Shown: positions 40,970 to 50,973 of the stretch, in pieces
How positions within the stretch are numbered: the first letter of the stretch is position 1
Layout of the letters: each line of letters begins with the position of its first letter
Source of the DNA: Prorocentrum cordatum
Lineage: Eukaryota; Sar; Dinophyceae; Prorocentrales; Prorocentraceae
Length of the DNA: 64,000 bases
NCBI GenBank assembly: GCA_963575745.1
Contig: CAUYUJ010015285.1
Coordinates: forward strand, 1-64,000
Direction of reading: 5' to 3'
Translations under genes and position numbers: made by a program
Notes under the pieces: model-generated
Told to the model about the DNA's origin: nothing
Database searches by the model: none
What the model saw: only the letters and a program-made list of their open reading frames with translations

Positions 40970-41099
40970 ACGTTGCGGGTCCACTCGACGGTGGGGTTCC
41001 CTGAGATATTGGCGGCGCCATTGTTTCACACCGGGCGTGGTCGCCGGGCTTCGGGCCCCGGGACCGTCACAGATCGACCCGGCTTGAAGAAATAATGTT

Positions 41100-41278
41100 A
41101 TGTCGGGCCTGTCCCCCCACAGGGGGATTTTCGACGAAAAATAAAAAATAACCTCAAAATAGTCCAAAAATAGTCTGGGGACTGTTTGTGGAGTACTTGT
41201 TGACCTTTTTGGAGTATTTTCGGGGTATTTTTAAATTTTTTCGTCGAAAATCCCCCTGCAGGGGGACACGCCCGACCT
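41100..41278. mobile_element. Family A element (A11)
   Basis: ATGTCGGGCCTGTCCCCCCA to GGGGGACACGCCCGACCT. ATAATG at 41092-41097 and 41283-41288. Confidence 0.83.
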
Positions 41279-41480
41279 AAATATAATGCCGCAGACAGAT
41301 GGGCTTTAGGGCTCCAGTCGTGATTCTTCGCGATGCTGTAGTTGTTTCGTAAGGTCTGATCTCAGGGTATGTCGGACACCCCCGCTGGGGTTCACTTGAT
41401 TGCAGACATCCTCTGAATTCGGACGTTTCGGGAGTCAAGTGCGCCGTAGGGGTAGGGTTCCAAGCGCGGTTCTCTACCAG

Positions 41481-41567
41481 GAGGAGGCCGCGGAGCTGAA
41501 GCGGGAGAAGCGGCACCTGCAGCTGGAGCTGGGGAAGGGTGTCGTCAGGCTGCAGAGGGAGCTCGAG
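41481..41567 (+). CDS. Exon 16: coiled coil
   Basis: Reads EEAAELKREKRHLQLELGKG, then VVRLQRELE. A strong heptad pattern. Acceptor CTACCAG|GAG, donor CTCGAG|GCCCAC (GC). CGAGGCCC recurs before exon 17. Phase 0 at both ends. Confidence 0.82.
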
Positions 41568-41935
41568 GCCCACGGCTCGGCCCGAATGGTGTGTTGGCGA
41601 CTCCGTGGGCCGCTCTCGTCGCGATTCCGCTCTGCGGCGAGGGCGGAACGCTGACAGCACGAGGGGAGAAGCGACGAGACGACGAAACCCCAAAACGTTG
41701 TTTCTGGGTCTATAGCCTCTAGCCTTAAGTCGGGCCTGCTCCCCTACAGGGGGAATTTCGACGAAACGTAAAAAGTACCCCCACACTGGCCAGACAAAAA
41801 CACAAACATAGTCTGGGGACTATGGTTCGAGTATTTTTTTAGTTTTTTGGGGGGATATCTTTGGTGTATTTTTTTTCGTCGAAAATCTCTCCCTGTAGGG
41901 GGGGACACGCCCGACCTAACTCTGGCCCTGCCGAG
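41568..41935 (+). mobile_element. Intron 16 (368 bp, GC-AG) with 8-bp duplication
   Basis: CGAGGCCC at 41564-41571 and 41932-41939. A family A element (41727-41917) lies inside with its own duplication CTCT(A/G)GCC (41717-41724 and 41920-41927), so two insertion layers are visible. Confidence 0.85.
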
Positions 41936-42117
41936 GCCCTCGCGGAGCGGACCCGCGCGAGCCAGGAGGAGCCCGCGGCGGCTCCGCACGCCCTCTCGGC
42001 GGCGCAGCTCGCCGGCGGCCGCTCCAGCTCCCGGCGCACCGCCCTGTCGGTGGGCTTCGCGGCGGAGGGCAAGCCTGCCGAGTTCAGGCTCAGCGCGGAC
42101 GCGAGGGGCGGCAGCAG
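41936..42117 (+). CDS. Exon 17: linker before the kinase-like domain
   Basis: Reads ALAERTRASQEEPAAAPHAL, then GGRSSSRRTALSVGFAAEGK, PAEFRLSADARGGS. Low-complexity Ala/Ser/Arg linker. Ends AGCAG|GCCTCC (GC), phase 2, where a CCT tract begins. Confidence 0.75.
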
Positions 42118-42412
42118 GCCTCCGCCTCCTCCTCCTCCTCCTCCTCCTCCTCCTCCTCCTCCTCCTCCTCCTCCTCCTCCTCCTCTCTCCCCCACCTGCT
42201 CCTCCTCGTCGTCCTCCTCCCTCCTCCTCCTCCTCCTCCTCCTCCTCCTCCTCCTCCTCCTCCTCCTCCTCCTCCTCCTCCTCCTCCTCTCTCCTCTCTC
42301 CCCCACCTGCTCCTCCTCGTCGTCGTCCTCCTCCTCCTCCTCCTGCTCCTCCTCCTGCTCCTCCTCCCCCTCCTCTCTTCCCCACCTCCTCCACCTCCTC
42401 CTTCTGGTAAGC

Positions 42413-42547
42413 TTGGCATCGCTCGGACGTTTGCACTTTTTCTCGTTTTCTCGGCGGAGATGATTGAGGAGCATCCTGGGTCATCCTGCGAAAAAAGCCA
42501 CGCACTAAACCGAAAACAGCACAGGGAATGGACGTCCGAACGACGGG
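42413..42547. mobile_element. Family J inverted-repeat element
   Basis: GGCATCGCTCGGACGTTTGC at the left and GGGAATGGACGTCCGAACGA at the right. A better copy is at 50572-50700, and a right end at 11576-11623. Confidence 0.7.
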
Positions 42548-42552
42548 GGGTA

Positions 42553-42790
42553 AGGCTCTAGGCCTCCCAGATAGGGTCGGAGCAGATGGGTCAGAGGATC
42601 ATCGCGCTGCATCGCCGATGCATCGCCGATGCATCGCCGATGCGGCGTGATGCGGGGCCCCACTTTCTCCACGCCGACGTCGCCGATGCAGCGCCGACGT
42701 CGCCGATGCACCGATGCATCGGCGATGCGGCGCGATGATCCTCCGACCCCATCTACTCCGACCCCATCTGGGAGGCCTCTGAAGGCTTCC
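42553..42790. mobile_element. Family H palindromic element (CATCGGCGATG)
   Basis: AGGCCTCCCAGATAGGGTCG at the left mirrors CCATCTGGGAGGCCTC at the right. The inside is made of ATGCATCGCCGATGCATCGC-type palindromes. A related copy at 55105-55345. Confidence 0.75.
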
Positions 42791-44022
42791 CTGGCTCCAG
42801 ACCCGCCCTACTTTGGGCAATTTTGAGAGTGGGAAGTTCCGCCCTACTTTTCAGGCTCCTGTGGTGTCGATTTCTGCCCTAGTTTGCCGTCGCTGTTTCC
42901 GCCAAATTTTTGCATTCATATCCGCCATAGTTCTCTGAGACGGAATGTCCGCCCTGATTCTTCGCATCATTTGGGATGCATTTCCGACCCAATGTTGAAT
43001 CGGAAAACCACCCAAAGGACGGCGGAGTCTGGGCTCGGGCTGCGCGCAGGCAGCCCCCCCCAGGTTGGCTTGCTGGCCTCAGCAGGCCCCCGAGTACAGT
43101 CAAAAACCCTACTAAGGACGCGCGACTTTGCTCGGGGTACCCTTGCGTCCTTGCTCTTCCTTGCTCTTGTGTCCTTGAGGTTGTCGTCGCCCGCCGCCCC
43201 AAGAATCCCAACTTCGGCCTCCAAGGGTCTTCTTACCGCGCGTCCCTGGTAGGGTTTTTGACTGTAGTCCAGGGTGTCACCACCCACCAAACCACCCCAA
43301 CCCAACCCGAAGGCCTCGATTTGCCCTCCATTTCCAGTGCGGAAATGGCCGATCGTTCAAGGTTGAACGATCCCCGCGGTGTCAGGAACCAACGCCTGGG
43401 TCGACACGACACGAATCTGCCGTAGGGTTTTTGACTGTAGTCCAGGGTGGTCTCACCGCCTCAGCCCCGGGGCGCGGAGCGCCCCAGGGGCGGCGCCGGA
43501 GGCAGCGCCAGGGGTGTTGAGACCGCCCCAGGCCACTCGGGGGGCTTGTTAAGACCAGCTGCCTGCAAGCCTCGTCAAAAATATTCAGAAATGCAATCGG
43601 AAATCACGGCGATCGATATTTTCGAGCGGTTGTTAGAAACTGCGTTCTTCAATGCTGCGAGGGGTGTGCCGGATTTTTGACACCCTCGCGTCCAAGTCAC
43701 TTATCTGGTGTCAGCATTGTAGTAGCGTTGACCAGCTGCCCAGCCACTCGGGGGGCTTGTTAAGACCAGCTGCCCAGGGGGTCTGGTAAAACGACGCGAA
43801 GATCGGGACAAAATCGGATCGGGACAACTCGAAATCTCTGAGAATCGGCGGGTTTGGAGGATGTGTTGGGCGCCGCGGCCGCTCCAGAGCGTTCCGGAAC
43901 GCTCTGAGAGCGCTCCGGAACGCTCTGGAGCGATTTATCCGGATCCTAGTGAAGCCAGCCAGGACTACCTGGGAGGCTATCCGGGCGCAGCCCGAAGCCT
44001 TACCGCTCAGGTCTCCGTCGAG

Positions 44023-44332
44023 GCAGGGCTGGGAGGTCCAGCTCGACTTCCAGACGCAGAGCCACCGGGTGCTCAAAGAGGCGCTCTCCGCATTCGCCGC
44101 GGATCGCGACGTGACGAAGTTCTTGCGGGAGGTGTCTGGATCCAGCGTGGTCGGGCGCTACGTCGTCCGGGACGTCATCTCTGTCGAGACGGACATGATC
44201 CGGTTGCGCTGCTCGGACTCCTATCTGCAGCGGCACGTGTGCATATGCCTGCCCATCTCCGACACCGTCGACATGCGGCGGGTCTTCATGCGGCGCTTCT
44301 GCATCCTCGCCGTCCTCGCGGACGTGTGTGAG
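44023..44332 (+). CDS. Exon 18: kinase-like N-lobe (degenerate)
   Basis: Reads QGWEVQLDFQTQSHRVLKEA, VTKFLREVSGSSVVGRYVVR, then IRLRCSDSYLQRHVCICLPI, RRVFMRRFCILAVLADVCE. The pattern of strands followed by a helix with R-R-x-x-x-R-R-F-x-I-L fits strands 1-3 and helix C of a protein kinase. The glycine loop is absent (VISVETDMIRL), and the strand-3 Lys expected in VAxK is not there (VCICL). Acceptor GTCGAG|GCAGGG; CTCAG|GTC at 44010 is an alternative. Donor GAG|GTTCGG (GT). Confidence 0.72.
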
Positions 44333-45256
44333 GTTCGGAGAAGAACGAGATACACATAACTACAACCCTCGTCAAAAATAAACTGAGGGATTCTGTTTTC
44401 GGTGATTGTATGGTCAGCGCTACTCCAATGCTGACGCTAGATATCTGACGTGGACGCAAGGGCTTCAAAAATCCGACGACTCCTCCGCAGCATTGAAGAA
44501 CGCAGTTTCTAACAAGTGCCCGAGAAGATCGATCGTCGTGATTTCCAACTTTGTTTCTGTTTATTTTTGACGAGGCTTGTAAGAAGAAAGCAAGAAGACA
44601 CACAAGCTGACATGAATTTTCGGAGCTCCGCGCGGATGTCGTGGGTCGGCGCTGGGCCCCCCCCCCCTTCCTGGGGCGCGGAGCGCGGCGGGGGCAGCAG
44701 AGGCGCCACCAGGGGGCTCCAGCGCCGATCCAGAGGAGGAGGAGGAGGAGGAGGAGGAGGAGGAGATCCGCGCGGACCTCCGACGGGTTCTGCTTCTGCC
44801 GCAGGGCTGGACCTTCGTTTCGTTTCGTTTCGGTCGCTCCTGCGCTTGCGCGCGTCCCGCCTTCCTCTGGTTTTGCTGCGCTGGGCTGCCTGCGTTCTCA
44901 GGGCCTGGCCTCCCCTCGTCGGGGAGGGTGGCGGAGTGTCTGAATAAGAGTGCTCCGCGGCTGGTCGCCTTGGCCCCGAAGGGGGCGCCACGATGTGCAC
45001 TGGCGTGGACGCGCGTTCCTCCTGTCTGGGCTTTGCTTTTTCAGAGGCCCGATGCTACTCTCGTCAGTGCACGCCTGGCCACCAGGGCTGGACCTAAACG
45101 GTGTGTTTGGTGATTTTGTGGGCCGTTTTCGTTTCGACTTCGCTTTGCGGTAAAGGCGGACTCAAGAGACAGCAGCGAGGGAAGACGAAGACAGAACGAA
45201 AACGGAATACACTGTTTGGGTTCGGCCCTGTTCTGCCGTGCTTTGGCCCTCCACAG
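44333..45256 (+). other. Intron 18 (924 bp, GT-AG)
   Basis: Contains a family F unit whose loop carries a (GAG)n expansion (44617-44782, tract about 44735-44764). Otherwise unremarkable sequence with a TTCGTTTCGTTTCGG run near 44820. Confidence 0.6.
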
Positions 45257-45326
45257 GTGCAGAGCGTCTTCCACTTCCCCGGCTTCTCCGAGTACCTCGC
45301 GTTCTGCGTCATGGAGCTGCTGCAGG
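45257..45326 (+). CDS. Exon 19: kinase hinge
   Basis: Reads VQSVFHFPGFSEYLAFCVME, LLQ. The sequence L-A-F-C-V-M-E-L-L-Q-G is a clear kinase subdomain V hinge. Acceptor CCACAG|GTG, donor CAGG|GTGCTC (GT); GGTGC recurs at 46041-46045. Phase 1. Confidence 0.82.
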
Positions 45327-45960
45327 GTGCTCAGGGGGCAACGTCAGGGGGGATAGATGAAGGAGAGGATGCGTCGACCCCCGGTCGCCCATTGATCGCC
45401 GATAGGGGCCCGACAGCCTACCCCGCCCAGGACCACTCGGATTCGCCATCAGGGGCCTCTTGCACGTCTATCGGCGATGCATCGCCGACTCGAGCTCGAT
45501 GTTTCCCACCTGAGCAGGGCCCCGGATGGCTCTCGGGGCCTCCCGCGGCCGTTCGGGACGATCCGGGCACCCCCGGAGCGCTCGCGGCGAGACGCAGCTG
45601 CTGGCAGGCACCCCGAGGCTGGAACGCCGTCGAGAGCCTGCGAGAGCGGTCGCAGACCTCGAGCCTCGAGCCTCGAGCCCGGAACTCCCGAAGAGCCCCC
45701 TCGCCCCCGAGAGCCGCGCGCCGAGGGTCCCTCTTGCCCAGGAGTCTCCCCCCCGCCTCCTCCTCCCTCCCTCCTTCCTCCCTCCCCCCTCCTCCTCCTC
45801 CTCCTCCTCCTCCTCCTCCTCCTCCTCCTCCTCCTCCTCCTCCTCCTCCTCCTCGTCGTCCTCCCCCCTCCTCCTCCTTCTCCCCGCTCCTCCTCCCTCC
45901 TCCTCCTCCTCCTCCTCCTCCTCCTCCTCCTCCTCCTCCTCCTCCTCCCTCCTCCTCCTC

Positions 45961-45995
<35 letters not shown>

Positions 45996-46041
45996 CCGGA
46001 CAAAAAAAAAACACCACCTCCCCCTGCTGTTCCCCCGCGAG
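45327..46041 (+). other. Intron 19 (715 bp, GT-AG)
   Basis: GGTGC at both ends. The middle is a large CCT tract (45755-45990) ending in a C-run and an A-run. Before it are CCGGTCGCCCATTGATCGCC and similar GATCG/CATCG motifs. Confidence 0.65.
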
Positions 46042-46164
46042 GTGCCCCCCTCTCGAGCCGCCTGCGCGCCTGCCGCGGCGGCGCCTGCGCCCCCATCCCC
46101 GCCCACGACGCCGCGCAGATCTGCGACGCCCTGCTCACCGGGCTGGAGGAGTGCCACAAGCGCG
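46042..46164 (+). CDS. Exon 20: kinase C-lobe helices D and E
   Basis: After completing Gly it reads APLSSRLRACRGGACAPIPA, then HDAAQICDALLTGLEECHKR. This matches subdomains V-VIa (Q-I-x-x-A-L-L-x-G-L-E-E-C-H-K-R-G-I). Donor CGCG|GCATCT (GC), GGCATC repeated at the next acceptor. A near copy of the exon end lies at 49202. Confidence 0.87.
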
Positions 46165-46363
46165 GCATCTCGGGAGCGGAAAAGAGGGGGGTGATGACTG
46201 GGGGGGGGGGGGTTCATGGCGCGGGCCATGATTTTTCCTCAGGTTTCATGGCGCCTCTTCTTATTTCATTACGTCCCAGGCCCCCCCGCTGGGCCGCGCA
46301 CGTGCCGCCGGTCATGATTTGCACCCCCCCCTCTTGGACACCCCCCTCTTGGCCGCTCCCGAG
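46165..46363 (+). mobile_element. Intron 20 (199 bp, GC-AG) with 6-bp duplication
   Basis: GGCATC at 46164-46169 and 46363-46368. Body G-run (46201-46212), TCATGGCG repeats, C-run. Most of it is copied at 49202-49365. Confidence 0.82.
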
Positions 46364-46395
46364 GCATCACCCACCTGGACCTCAAGCCCTCTGCG
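46364..46395 (+). CDS. Exon 21: kinase catalytic-loop microexon
   Basis: Joined to exon 20 it gives CHKRGITHLDLKPSA. This is the H-R-D-x-K-P-x-N loop with Arg replaced by Leu and the metal-binding Asn replaced by Ala; the catalytic Asp and Lys are kept. 32 bp; the donor GCG|GTGCGC (GT) has GGTG repeated at 48306-48309. Confidence 0.88.
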
Positions 46396-46848
46396 GTGCG
46401 CAGAGGAGGGAGGCTCAGACCTCCCCTGATGCTTCGAGGAGGACGAGGTAGCTGTACCGCTGTCTTTCCCTCGTTTTCCCTTTTTTGTTGACCTCCAGGG
46501 CGGCCCTCGTCGCCACCGCTCGATTCGCGTCGAGATTCTGGTCAGAACGCACCCCGGGAGAGGTCCGGGGAGTAGCGGTATCGGTAACTTTCAGCTTCCC
46601 TGGTCCGCCGCGCCGCATCCTTGCGTCAAGGATGTCGGAGCAGCACTCCAAACGACGTGAGAAGGTAGGGCGGCAATTTCCGCATCGGAGAAGTACGGCG
46701 GAGATTTCAAAGCTGGAAGTCCAGCCGCACTTCTGCGCGCTGCCTCGACGGAGAGCTGCTTGGTGAGGCTTCGGGCTGCGCACGGACAGCCCCCCCCCCG
46801 GGTAGTTCTGGTTGGCTTCAACGGACCCCCCCATCCAGGTGGTCCTGA

Positions 46849-47490
46849 GTGATCTGCGCTCCGAAGCCGTTCGGCCCCACACGGGACGCCGCCAACCTGG
46901 CTCAAAGAAATATTGCAACGATTGGTACTCTGAATCTTTTTGTAATCGCTCTGCTTGGACTGCCAGGGGGGGTTGGCCGTGGCGTGTCTGGGGGGGTGCG
47001 GGGGGATGGAGTTGCTCGTTGCGTGGCAGGGTGGCCGCGTCGCGTCCGCGGAGGTGGCTGGGGAGGCTGGGATTTGCCCTGGTGCCCGACCCCTGTCGAG
47101 GCAGCATCCCCTAGCGCCGACTGGTGGCACACGCTGTGCTCCAGGCTCCGTCTGGTGGCCAGCGGTGGCCCTTATGTAGATGGTCCTAGGTGATCTGCGC
47201 TCCGAAGCCATCCGACCCCACACGGGACGCCAACCTGGCTCAAAGAAATATTGCAACGATTGGTACTCTGAATCTTTTTGTAATCGCTCTGCTTGGAATG
47301 CCTGGGGGGGGGTTGGCCGTGGCGTGTCTGGGGGGGTGCGGGGGGGGGGGGGAGTTGCTCGTTGCGTGGCAGGGGGGGTTGGCCGCGGCGCGTCCGCGGG
47401 GGTGGCTGGGGAGGTTGTGATTTGCCCTGTTGCCCGACCCTTGTCGAGCCAGCATCATCTGGCTGCACACTCTGTGCTCCAGGCTCCCTC
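46849..47490. repeat. Tandem duplication of about 310 bp
   Basis: GTGATCTGCGCTCCGAAGCC begins both copies (46850 and 47190); GGCTCAAAGAAATATTGCAA, GTTGGCCGTGGCGTGTCTGG and GTTGCTCGTTGCGTGGCAGG follow in each. Confidence 0.88.
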
Positions 47491-47541
47491 TCAGGGCCCG
47501 AAAAGTGCTCAACTTACCGCTCCCCCCCCCCCTTTGTCGTT

Positions 47542-47698
47542 AAATCGGGCTTGTCCCTCTGCAGGAGGAGTATCCAAAAATAGTCCCAAAATAGCCCGGG
47601 GACGATTTTTTGAGCATGTCTTGGCCATGTCGGAGTATTTTGGGGGCATTTTCTATTTTCTCGTTTAAGATCCCCCTGGAGGAGGACTGGCCCGACTT
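47542..47698. mobile_element. Family A element (A13), first of a tandem pair
   Basis: AAATCGGGCTTGTCCCTCTG to GGAGGACTGGCCCGACTT. The flanks CGAAAAGTGCTCAACTTACC and TATCGCCCCCCCTCCCCCTG recur around A14, so the element was duplicated with its surroundings. Confidence 0.8.
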
Positions 47699-47886
47699 AA
47701 CTGTATCGCCCCCCCTCCCCCTGTGGCTGCGCCCGCGCGACCAGACCCGCAGGTGTGGCAGCGAGGCCTGCAGCAAAGAATCCCTTTAGGGTCCCTTTTG
47801 GGGGTCCCTGAAGGGGCCCAGGCCCACAAGGCGGCCTGCAGGGCCCGAAAAGTGCTCAACTTCCCGCTCCCCCCCCCTTTATCGTT

Positions 47887-48053
47887 AAGTCGGGCTTGTC
47901 CCTCTACAGGAGGAGTATCAAAAAGTAGTCCAAAAATAGCCCGGGGACGATTTTCTGAGCATTTTGTGCCATTTGGGGGCATTCTTGGGGTATTTGTTTT
48001 TAGTTTTTTACCTTTCGTTTCAAGATCCCCCTGCAGGAGGACAGGCCCGCCTT
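47887..48053. mobile_element. Family A element (A14), second of the pair
   Basis: AAGTCGGGCTTGTCCCTCTA to GGAGGACAGGCCCGCCTT. Confidence 0.8.
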
Positions 48054-48108
48054 AACTGCATCGCCCCCCCCCCCTCCCCCCTGTGGCTGCGCCCGCGCGA
48101 CCAGACCC

Positions 48109-48293
48109 CCCAGACCCCCGACGTCATGATTTTTTCATGACGTCGACCCCCCGAGGTCTCGACCCATTCCCCGGGACCGGTTTTTCGTCCTGGGTCGTTT
48201 TTTGACGGTCCCGAGGGCCGGTAGGGGCCCCCAAAGGCCAAAAATAATGAAAAACCTCCCGTCGTGATTTTTTCGCGACGCGAGGGGGGTCTG
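48109..48293. mobile_element. Family C element (C6)
   Basis: CCCAGACCCCCGACGTCATG to GCGAGGGGGGTCTG. Ends 14 bp before the exon 22 acceptor. Confidence 0.8.
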
Positions 48294-48306
48294 ACACCCC
48301 AGCCAG

Positions 48307-48405
48307 GTGTGGGAGATGCAGCAGCCGTCGGCGACCGTGGTCAAGATCCTGGACTTCGGCCGGGCGCAGGTCGCCGACGCCGAGGCGCTGGCCCCCGGGG
48401 CGCAG
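48307..48405 (+). CDS. Exon 22: kinase DFG segment
   Basis: Reads VWEMQQPSATVVKILDFGRA, then QVADAEALAPGAQ. V-V-K-I-L-D-F-G is an intact Mg-binding DFG motif, and the spacing from HLDLKP (exon 21) is normal for a kinase. The donor CAG|GCCTTC (GC) is chosen because AGGC(C/G)TTC recurs at the 57217 acceptor; the frame also stays open for AFFEE into family D. Confidence 0.82.
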
Positions 48406-48419
48406 GCCTTCTTCGAGGA

Positions 48420-48896
48420 GCACCACCCACCAAACCAAGCCCCACCCAGCCCGAAGGCCTCCATTTGCCCCTCCATTTCCAGTTGGGGGGGGGGGTCGGG
48501 GAACACTGAAAAAAACACATAATATGGAACCCGTACCCCCCCCTGACTCCGGATCCGCCCTACTTTGGGGAAATTCGTAAGTGGGGCTTGGAATTTCCGC
48601 CTTACTTTTCAGGCCCTGCTGATGCCAATTTCCGCCCTACTTTTCTGTTGCTGTTTCTGTGGATTTCCGCCCTATTTTATGTTGGGTGCAGCAATTTCCG
48701 CCCCACTTTTTCGGCCTCTTCTAGGTGGATTTCCGACGCAACTTTAAGTTGGGAAAAAAGCCGAAGTAGGGCGGATCCGGAGTCAGGGTTGGGGGGGGGT
48801 CGGGGAACACTGAAAAAACACATATGGAACCCGTACCCCCCCCCCAACCCGAAATCGGGGTCTTCGGGTTGGGTTGGGGGTGGTCTGGTAGGTCGT
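48420..48896. mobile_element. Family D element split by a family E insertion
   Basis: Family D starts CACCACCCACCAAACCAAGC and ends GGTTGGGGGTGGTCTGGTAG. Family E occupies 48545-48787 (CTGACTCCGGATCCGCCCTA to AGTAGGGCGGATCCGGAGTC). The D segment GGTCGGGGAACACTGAAAAA appears on both sides of E (48496 and 48799). Confidence 0.82.
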
Positions 48897-49201
48897 CCGA
48901 GGAGGCGGGGACGTGCCCGCCGCGCCCGGGCGGGGACGACGGCCGCGCGCAGGAGCAGGGGATCGGGGGCGGCAAAGAGGGGGGTGATGACTAAGGGGGG
49001 GGGATCTCATGGTGGGAGTCGAGCCAGATAGATCTTGGTAAAAGCAGATGAACCGAGATAAATCAGGGTAAATCCAGGCAAATCGAGATACATCCGGATA
49101 CATCCAGATAAATCCAGAGATCTCCAGGGAAAGTTGGAGCAATTCGCGGCCGCTCCAGCGCGAGTCGAAGGACGGCAGAAGTCGTTAAGCCTTCAACGAA
49201 G

Positions 49202-49365
49202 GAGTGCCACAAGCGCGGCATCTCGGGAGCGGAAAAGAGGGGGGTGATGACTGGGGGGGGGGGATCTCATGGCGGGGGCCATGGTATTTCCCCAGATTTC
49301 ATGGCGCCCCCTCTTAGTTCATTGCGCCCCTGGCCCCCCCGCTGGGCCGCGCACGCGCCCCCGCC
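49202..49365 (+). pseudogene. Decoy copy of exon 20 end plus intron 20
   Basis: GGAGTGCCACAAGCGCGGCA, TCTCGGGAGCGGAAAAGAGG and GGGTGATGACTGGGGGG repeat 46149-46312. A shorter third copy of the intron part is at 48972-49015. No HLDLKP follows, so it is not a usable exon. Confidence 0.85.
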
Positions 49366-49938
49366 GCGCCCGGGCGGGGGCGACGGACGCGCGCAGGAGC
49401 AGGAGAGGGAAAGGCTTAGGTCGGGCCTGTCTCCTTACAGGGGGATTTGACGAAAAACAAGAATTACCCTCAAAAATTATCTTAAAATACTCCAAACATA
49501 GTCTGGGGACTATTTGTTGAGTATCTTTTGACCTTTTGGGGGTATTTTTTGGGGGTATTTTTGGGGCAGGGGAGGGAAAGGCCCGCCCCGACCCCCATCA
49601 CTCAAGCAGCGGCGAAGCGTCCTGGCTCGCCTACTAGCCCCACCAAACAGTGTTGTAAGAACCTCTTGTGGCTCCCACGGAATGTTCTTAGGACATTTCT
49701 GGCGGAGACTGTCATGTTTTGCCACCTCGGGCTTATGTTCTGAGAACATTGTTTTTGCTCTTAGAACATTTTGGGGTCCTATGAACACTTCGTGGTAGGA
49801 CTATAGGAATGCCGGGACGGTCGGCCCCTGCTCAACAGGAGCAGGGGAGGGAAGGGCCCGCCCCGACCCCCACCACGGGCGCCTTCACTCGTTAGGCAGT
49901 CCTCGGCGTTCCCCCGGGAGACTCGGAGGAGAAGATTA

Positions 49939-50138
49939 TTGCAGGCCTAGAGATTGACACCAACACCAATATCGGCGGTGTGCCTCCGCCGAGGGAAGAC
50001 GATCCCGATCTCGGTGGTGGTGGTAATATTCTGGCTTCCAAGGTGGCCGAAATATTGCCACCAATACCGAAATCTAGGATCATGTTCCCCATGTGGATGC
50101 AACCCCCTGTGTTGGTGTTGGTGCCCATTTCTAGGCCT
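49939..50138. mobile_element. Family I hairpin element (I2) with AAGATTA duplication
   Basis: GCAGGCCTAGAGATTGACAC to TTGGTGCCCATTTCTAGGCC. AAGATTA lies just outside on both sides (about 49932-49938 and 50141-50147). Confidence 0.82.
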
Positions 50139-50571
50139 CCAAGATTACGGATGCCGCTGCCCTTCCCTCGCCGCCACGGCCGGCTTCGTTTCGAAACTCG
50201 GGCCAGAACACGGGGAGCCGCGGTATCGGTACCTGCTTGTCTCCCCGGGGCCCTGTCTTGTTCTCATCCATCGACGTCTTGTTCCCCGACCCCCTTATCT
50301 GGCATGTGCTACAACCCTCGACAACATTAACCTCGCAAGTTGTTGACGCGCCCCTTCGATGTCGCCTCTCTTTCCGGCCCTGCAACCTCGCGCCCTTCCA
50401 TGCCGAAGCAGACTGGAGCGTGGCCTGGGGCTGGCGCGACTCGTTAGTTCCACGATGACCGCCCATTGAAAGTGGGCGTCAACAAGTGACTTCGCAGGCA
50501 ACGCGCTTTTCGAGGCTGAGTCCGACGAGGGTAGTAGGCAGTCTTGGGCGTTCACTACATAGGCTCACTTG

Positions 50572-50700
50572 GCATCGCTCGGACGTGTGCGTTTTTCCTT
50601 CGGCGAGGACCATCGAGGACCATCCTTGATCATTCGGCGAAAAAACCACGCACGAAACCGAAAAAAACACAGGGAATGGACGTCCGAGCGATGGCCAGTA
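50572..50700. mobile_element. Family J element
   Basis: TTGGCATCGCTCGGACGTGT to GGAATGGACGTCCGAGCGAT; inner arms CGAGGACCATCGAGGACCAT and CCTTGATCATTCGGCG. Confidence 0.75.
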
Positions 50701-50973
50701 CCATGGTTTTCGTAGGACTGCGCTAAATCTGGAAGGTCGTTAGGAGAAGGCAGATTTACCGGGGGTCGTGCTCACGCGGCGGCGCCCGGGAGGACGATTA
50801 GAAAAAAACCAGCCGCGGGCTGGAAAACTATGTCTTTAATCGTTCTCCTCCAGTCAGAAACTTGTGCAGAAACAGCAGGAAACTATGTTTGAATCGTTCT
50901 CTCCCATTTTTTTTATCAATCGTCATCCCGCAGTAGGCTCAGCAGAGGACGAGATACTGATGCCGCTACCCTC

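Larger units (their letters stand above)
40510..41480 (+). other. Intron 15 (971 bp, GA-AG)
   Basis: Contains an AGG tract (40545-40580), GCGTCGA-rich sequence with the GCAAGAGCCAGCAGGATGG intron end, an exon-like piece reading EEAAASDLAAEAARWK (40733-40780), family B (40813-40969) and family A (41100-41278) with ATAATG at both sides. Confidence 0.6.
42118..44022 (+). other. Intron 17 (1905 bp, GC-AG)
   Basis: Contains a CCT tract with CTCTCCCCCACCTGCTCCTC on each side of its core (42184 and 42296), a family J element (42413-42547), a CATCGGCGATG palindrome element (family H, 42553-42790), a family E segment (42805-43029), partial family D (43271-43350), an unlabelled segment GGTGGTCTCACCGCCTCAGC (43447, copy at 40169) and a family K right-truncated copy (43788-43949). 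Confidence 0.6.
46396..48306 (+). other. Intron 21 (1911 bp, GT-AG)
   Basis: Contains a family E-related segment (46600-46760), a tandem duplication of about 300 bp (about 46850-47165 and 47185-47490, both with GATCTGCGCTCCGAAGCC), two family A elements in a second tandem duplication (47542-47698, 47887-48053) and family C (48109-48293). Confidence 0.7.
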
